From Mesoflavibacter zeaxanthinifaciens DSM 18436 (GTDB lineage: Bacteria > Bacteroidota > Bacteroidia > Flavobacteriales > Flavobacteriaceae): a stretch of DNA of 64,000 nucleotides. The stretch is from contig NZ_AULQ01000001.1 in NCBI RefSeq assembly GCF_000422365.1, positions 496,001 through 560,000 of the forward strand. The letters are read 5' to 3'. A model generated the notes under the pieces. The model did no database searches. It saw only the letters and a list, made by a program, of their open reading frames with translations, and was not told where the DNA came from. Positions 62,307 through 64,000 of this stretch are shown here, in pieces; position 1 is the first letter of the stretch; the number at the start of each line of letters is the position of its first letter. The position numbers and the translations under genes are program-made.

Positions 62307-63485
62307 ATGAGTAAAGAAGTTGTAATTGTCTCGGCTGCAAGAACACCAATAGGTAGTTTTTTAGGTGCTTTAAGTACTGTCCCTGCTCCTAAATTAGGTG
62401 CTGTAGCTATTAAAGGTGCATTAGATAAAATTAATTTAAAACCAGAATTGGTTGATGAAGTTTTAATGGGTAATGTAGTACAAGCTGGTACTGGACAAGC
62501 ACCAGCAAGACAAGCAGCTATTTATGCAGGTATACCAAATACTGTACCGTGTACAACTGTAAATAAAGTTTGCTCTTCTGGGATGAAGGCTGTAATGCAA
62601 GCTGCGCAAAGCATTGCTTTAGGCGACACAGAAATAGTTGTTGCTGGAGGTATGGAAAACATGAGTTTGATTCCTCATTACTTACATGCAAGAACTGGAA
62701 CTAAATTTGGTCCTGCAAGTTTAATCGATGGTATGCAAAAAGATGGTTTGGTAGATGCTTATGACCAAAATGCAATGGGTGTTTGTGCTGATGATTGTGC
62801 TACAGAATATAATTTTTCTAGAGAAGAACAAGATGCTTTTGCTATTCAATCTTACAGTAGATCTGCAGCAGCTTGGGACGCAGGAAAGTTTGATAATGAA
62901 GTTGTACCTGTAGAAGTACCTCAGCGTCGTGGTGAACCAAAAATAGTATCTAAAGACGAAGAATATACAAATGTTAAACTTGAGAAGATTCCTGCATTAC
63001 GTCCTGCTTTTACTAAAGACGGAACAGTAACTGCTGCTAATGCTTCTACAATAAACGATGGTGCTGGAGCAATGGTTTTAATGAGTGCTGATAAAGCAAA
63101 AGAATTAGGCCTAACACCATTAGCAACTATTAAATCTTATGCAGATGCAGCACAAGAGCCAAAATGGTTTACTACTGCTCCTGCAAAAGCATTACCTAAA
63201 GCTTTAGATAAAGCGGGAATTAAATTAGAAGATGTAGATTACTTTGAGTTTAATGAAGCTTTTTCTGTTGTTGGATTAGCTAATATGAAAATTTTAGGGT
63301 TATCAGACGACAAAGTAAACGTTAATGGTGGTGCTGTATCTTTAGGTCATCCATTAGGTTGTTCTGGTGTAAGAATACTAATCACTTTATTAAATGTTTT
63401 AGAACAAAATGATGCAAAAATTGGTGCAGCAGCTATATGTAATGGTGGCGGTGGCGCATCAGCTTTAGTACTACAACGTCAGTAA
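62307..63485 (+). CDS. acetyl-CoA C-acyltransferase (thiolase)
   Basis: A 392-residue thiolase that condenses two acetyl-CoA or cleaves 3-oxoacyl-CoA. The acylation cysteine is C89 in VNKVCSSGMKAV, and the second half shows NINDGAGA-like TINDGAGAMVLM, GGAVSLGHPLGCSGVR with the catalytic His and the final CNGGGGASALVLQ with the base Cys. It looks more like biosynthetic (AtoB/PhaA) thiolases than beta-oxidation FadA, but this is not decisive. It is followed 9 bp later by the C40 peptidase gene. Confidence 0.96.
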   Translation: MSKEVVIVSAARTPIGSFLGALSTVPAPKLGAVAIKGALDKINLKPELVDEVLMGNVVQAGTGQAPARQAAIYAGIPNTVPCTTVNKVCSSGMKAVMQAAQSIALGDTEIVVAGGMENMSLIPHYLHARTGTKFGPASLIDGMQKDGLVDAYDQNAMGVCADDCATEYNFSREEQDAFAIQSYSRSAAAWDAGKFDNEVVPVEVPQRRGEPKIVSKDEEYTNVKLEKIPALRPAFTKDGTVTAANASTINDGAGAMVLMSADKAKELGLTPLATIKSYADAAQEPKWFTTAPAKALPKALDKAGIKLEDVDYFEFNEAFSVVGLANMKILGLSDDKVNVNGGAVSLGHPLGCSGVRILITLLNVLEQNDAKIGAAAICNGGGGASALVLQRQ

Positions 63486-63494
63486 ATACAACTA

Positions 63495-64000
63495 ATGCAA
63501 TACGGAATTTGTAATTTAAGCATTGTTCCTTTAAGATTAGAAGCATCAGACACAAGTGAAATGGTTTCTCAGGTCATTTACGGTGATGTTTTTAAAGTTT
63601 TAGAGCAACGAAAAAAATGGAGTAAAATCAGATTAGCTTTTGATAAATATGAAGGCTGGATTGATAATAAACAATATGTAGAAATTACAGAAGAACATTA
63701 TAATGACTTAAATAATCAACCTTTAAAAATCTCAACAGATTTAGTTGAGTTTATTCAGGATGAAAATGAGCAACTTCATACAATTGTTTTAGGTTCTAGC
63801 TTAAATGGTGTTAGTCTATTAAATCATAAATATGAAGGTGCTTTTGTAGATCAAACACAAGAAAAAAATCATTTAATTGAAACTGCATTTAAATATTTAA
63901 ATGCTCCTTATCTTTGGGGAGGAAAAACTCCTTTCGGTATCGATTGTAGTGGTTTTACACAAATGGTATATAAACTTAATGGTTATAAATTATTGCGTGA
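63495..64000 (+). CDS. SH3-NlpC/P60 (C40) cell-wall peptidase, 3' end off window
   Basis: The frame opens at ATG 63495 and runs off the right edge (168 residues visible). An SH3b-like domain (MQYGICNLSIVPLRLEASD through YEGWIDNKQY) leads to the NlpC/P60 catalytic domain with PYLWGGKTPFGIDCSGFTQMVY, where the Cys of DCSG is the nucleophile. There is no signal peptide, so it is probably a cytosolic recycling enzyme like YkfC. It seems to share a transcript with the thiolase gene. Confidence 0.92.
   Translation, partial: MQYGICNLSIVPLRLEASDTSEMVSQVIYGDVFKVLEQRKKWSKIRLAFDKYEGWIDNKQYVEITEEHYNDLNNQPLKISTDLVEFIQDENEQLHTIVLGSSLNGVSLLNHKYEGAFVDQTQEKNHLIETAFKYLNAPYLWGGKTPFGIDCSGFTQMVYKLNGYKLLR

Overview
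This window is a chromosomal segment of a marine-type member of the Flavobacteriaceae (Bacteroidota). The evidence is the very AT-rich base composition, the near absence of Shine-Dalgarno sequences, repeated TAnnTTTG promoter boxes typical of the phylum's primary sigma factor, and many family-typical genes: an E1 alpha-beta fusion, a NagZ-beta-lactamase fusion, BshA (bacillithiol), LptD next to an amidase and an MCE protein, TamB, and a ligase-associated DNA repair operon. I cannot name the genus. No plasmid, prophage, insertion sequence, integrase, rRNA or CRISPR array is visible. The only clear accessory gene is a lone AbiH-type anti-phage gene.

Layout. 1-6.7 kb: the E1 component of a 2-oxoacid dehydrogenase (running off the left edge), divergent from a tight operon of a 2OG-Fe(II) oxygenase, a YciH/SUI1 factor, a DUF1835 protein, a nucleoside phosphorylase, a cytosolic substrate-binding-like protein and a small membrane protein, which meets ung head-on. 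6.7-11 kb: a YfcC-type carrier, a SatD-like HTH protein overlapping a DUF3307 membrane protein, preceded by a cluster of palindromes, then abiH. 11-20 kb: mutS2, an Mpo1-like protein, a DCC-family protein, a 390-bp non-coding stretch with a degenerate repeat and a strong candidate structured RNA, then a sulfurtransferase with a TerB-like tail, a dicarboxylate/glutamate symporter, aroC, an LpxH-like phosphatase and a lipoprotein. 20-31 kb: a large FAD/Fe-S oxidoreductase, a small beta-barrel protein, bshA, the GH3-beta-lactamase fusion, serB and conserved small proteins.

31-38 kb is an envelope block: two Fe-S electron-transfer proteins, an MCE/MlaD protein and an N-acetylmuramoyl-L-alanine amidase on the minus strand, with lptD and ridA divergent. 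38-47 kb: guaC, then a minus-strand carbohydrate block (pfkA-gapA, a BadF-type sugar kinase, mgsA) and the giant tamB. 47-53 kb: tsaD, a parvulin, a tiny secreted protein with the ICHVPPGNP motif, rsmE, DUF4159, a previously uncalled 50-aa membrane protein, a SpoU methyltransferase, an AI-2E family permease and a THUMP-like methyltransferase. 53-59 kb: a four-gene overlapping repair operon (MBL exonuclease, ATP-dependent DNA ligase, Lhr-like helicase, PdeM). 59-64 kb: a Ser-Pro-Arg tRNA operon with a clear promoter and terminator, a 7TM-HD phosphohydrolase of the c-di-AMP type, a small membrane protein, a thiolase and the start of an NlpC/P60 peptidase.

Most of the window is ordinary core genome. 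The most interesting items are the multi-hairpin RNA candidate at 14395-14523, the palindrome cluster in front of the SatD-DUF3307 pair, the inverted repeat overlapping the guaC start, the GC-rich 14-nt word found once inside the E1 linker and once between genes, and several unusual domain fusions or start-site problems.
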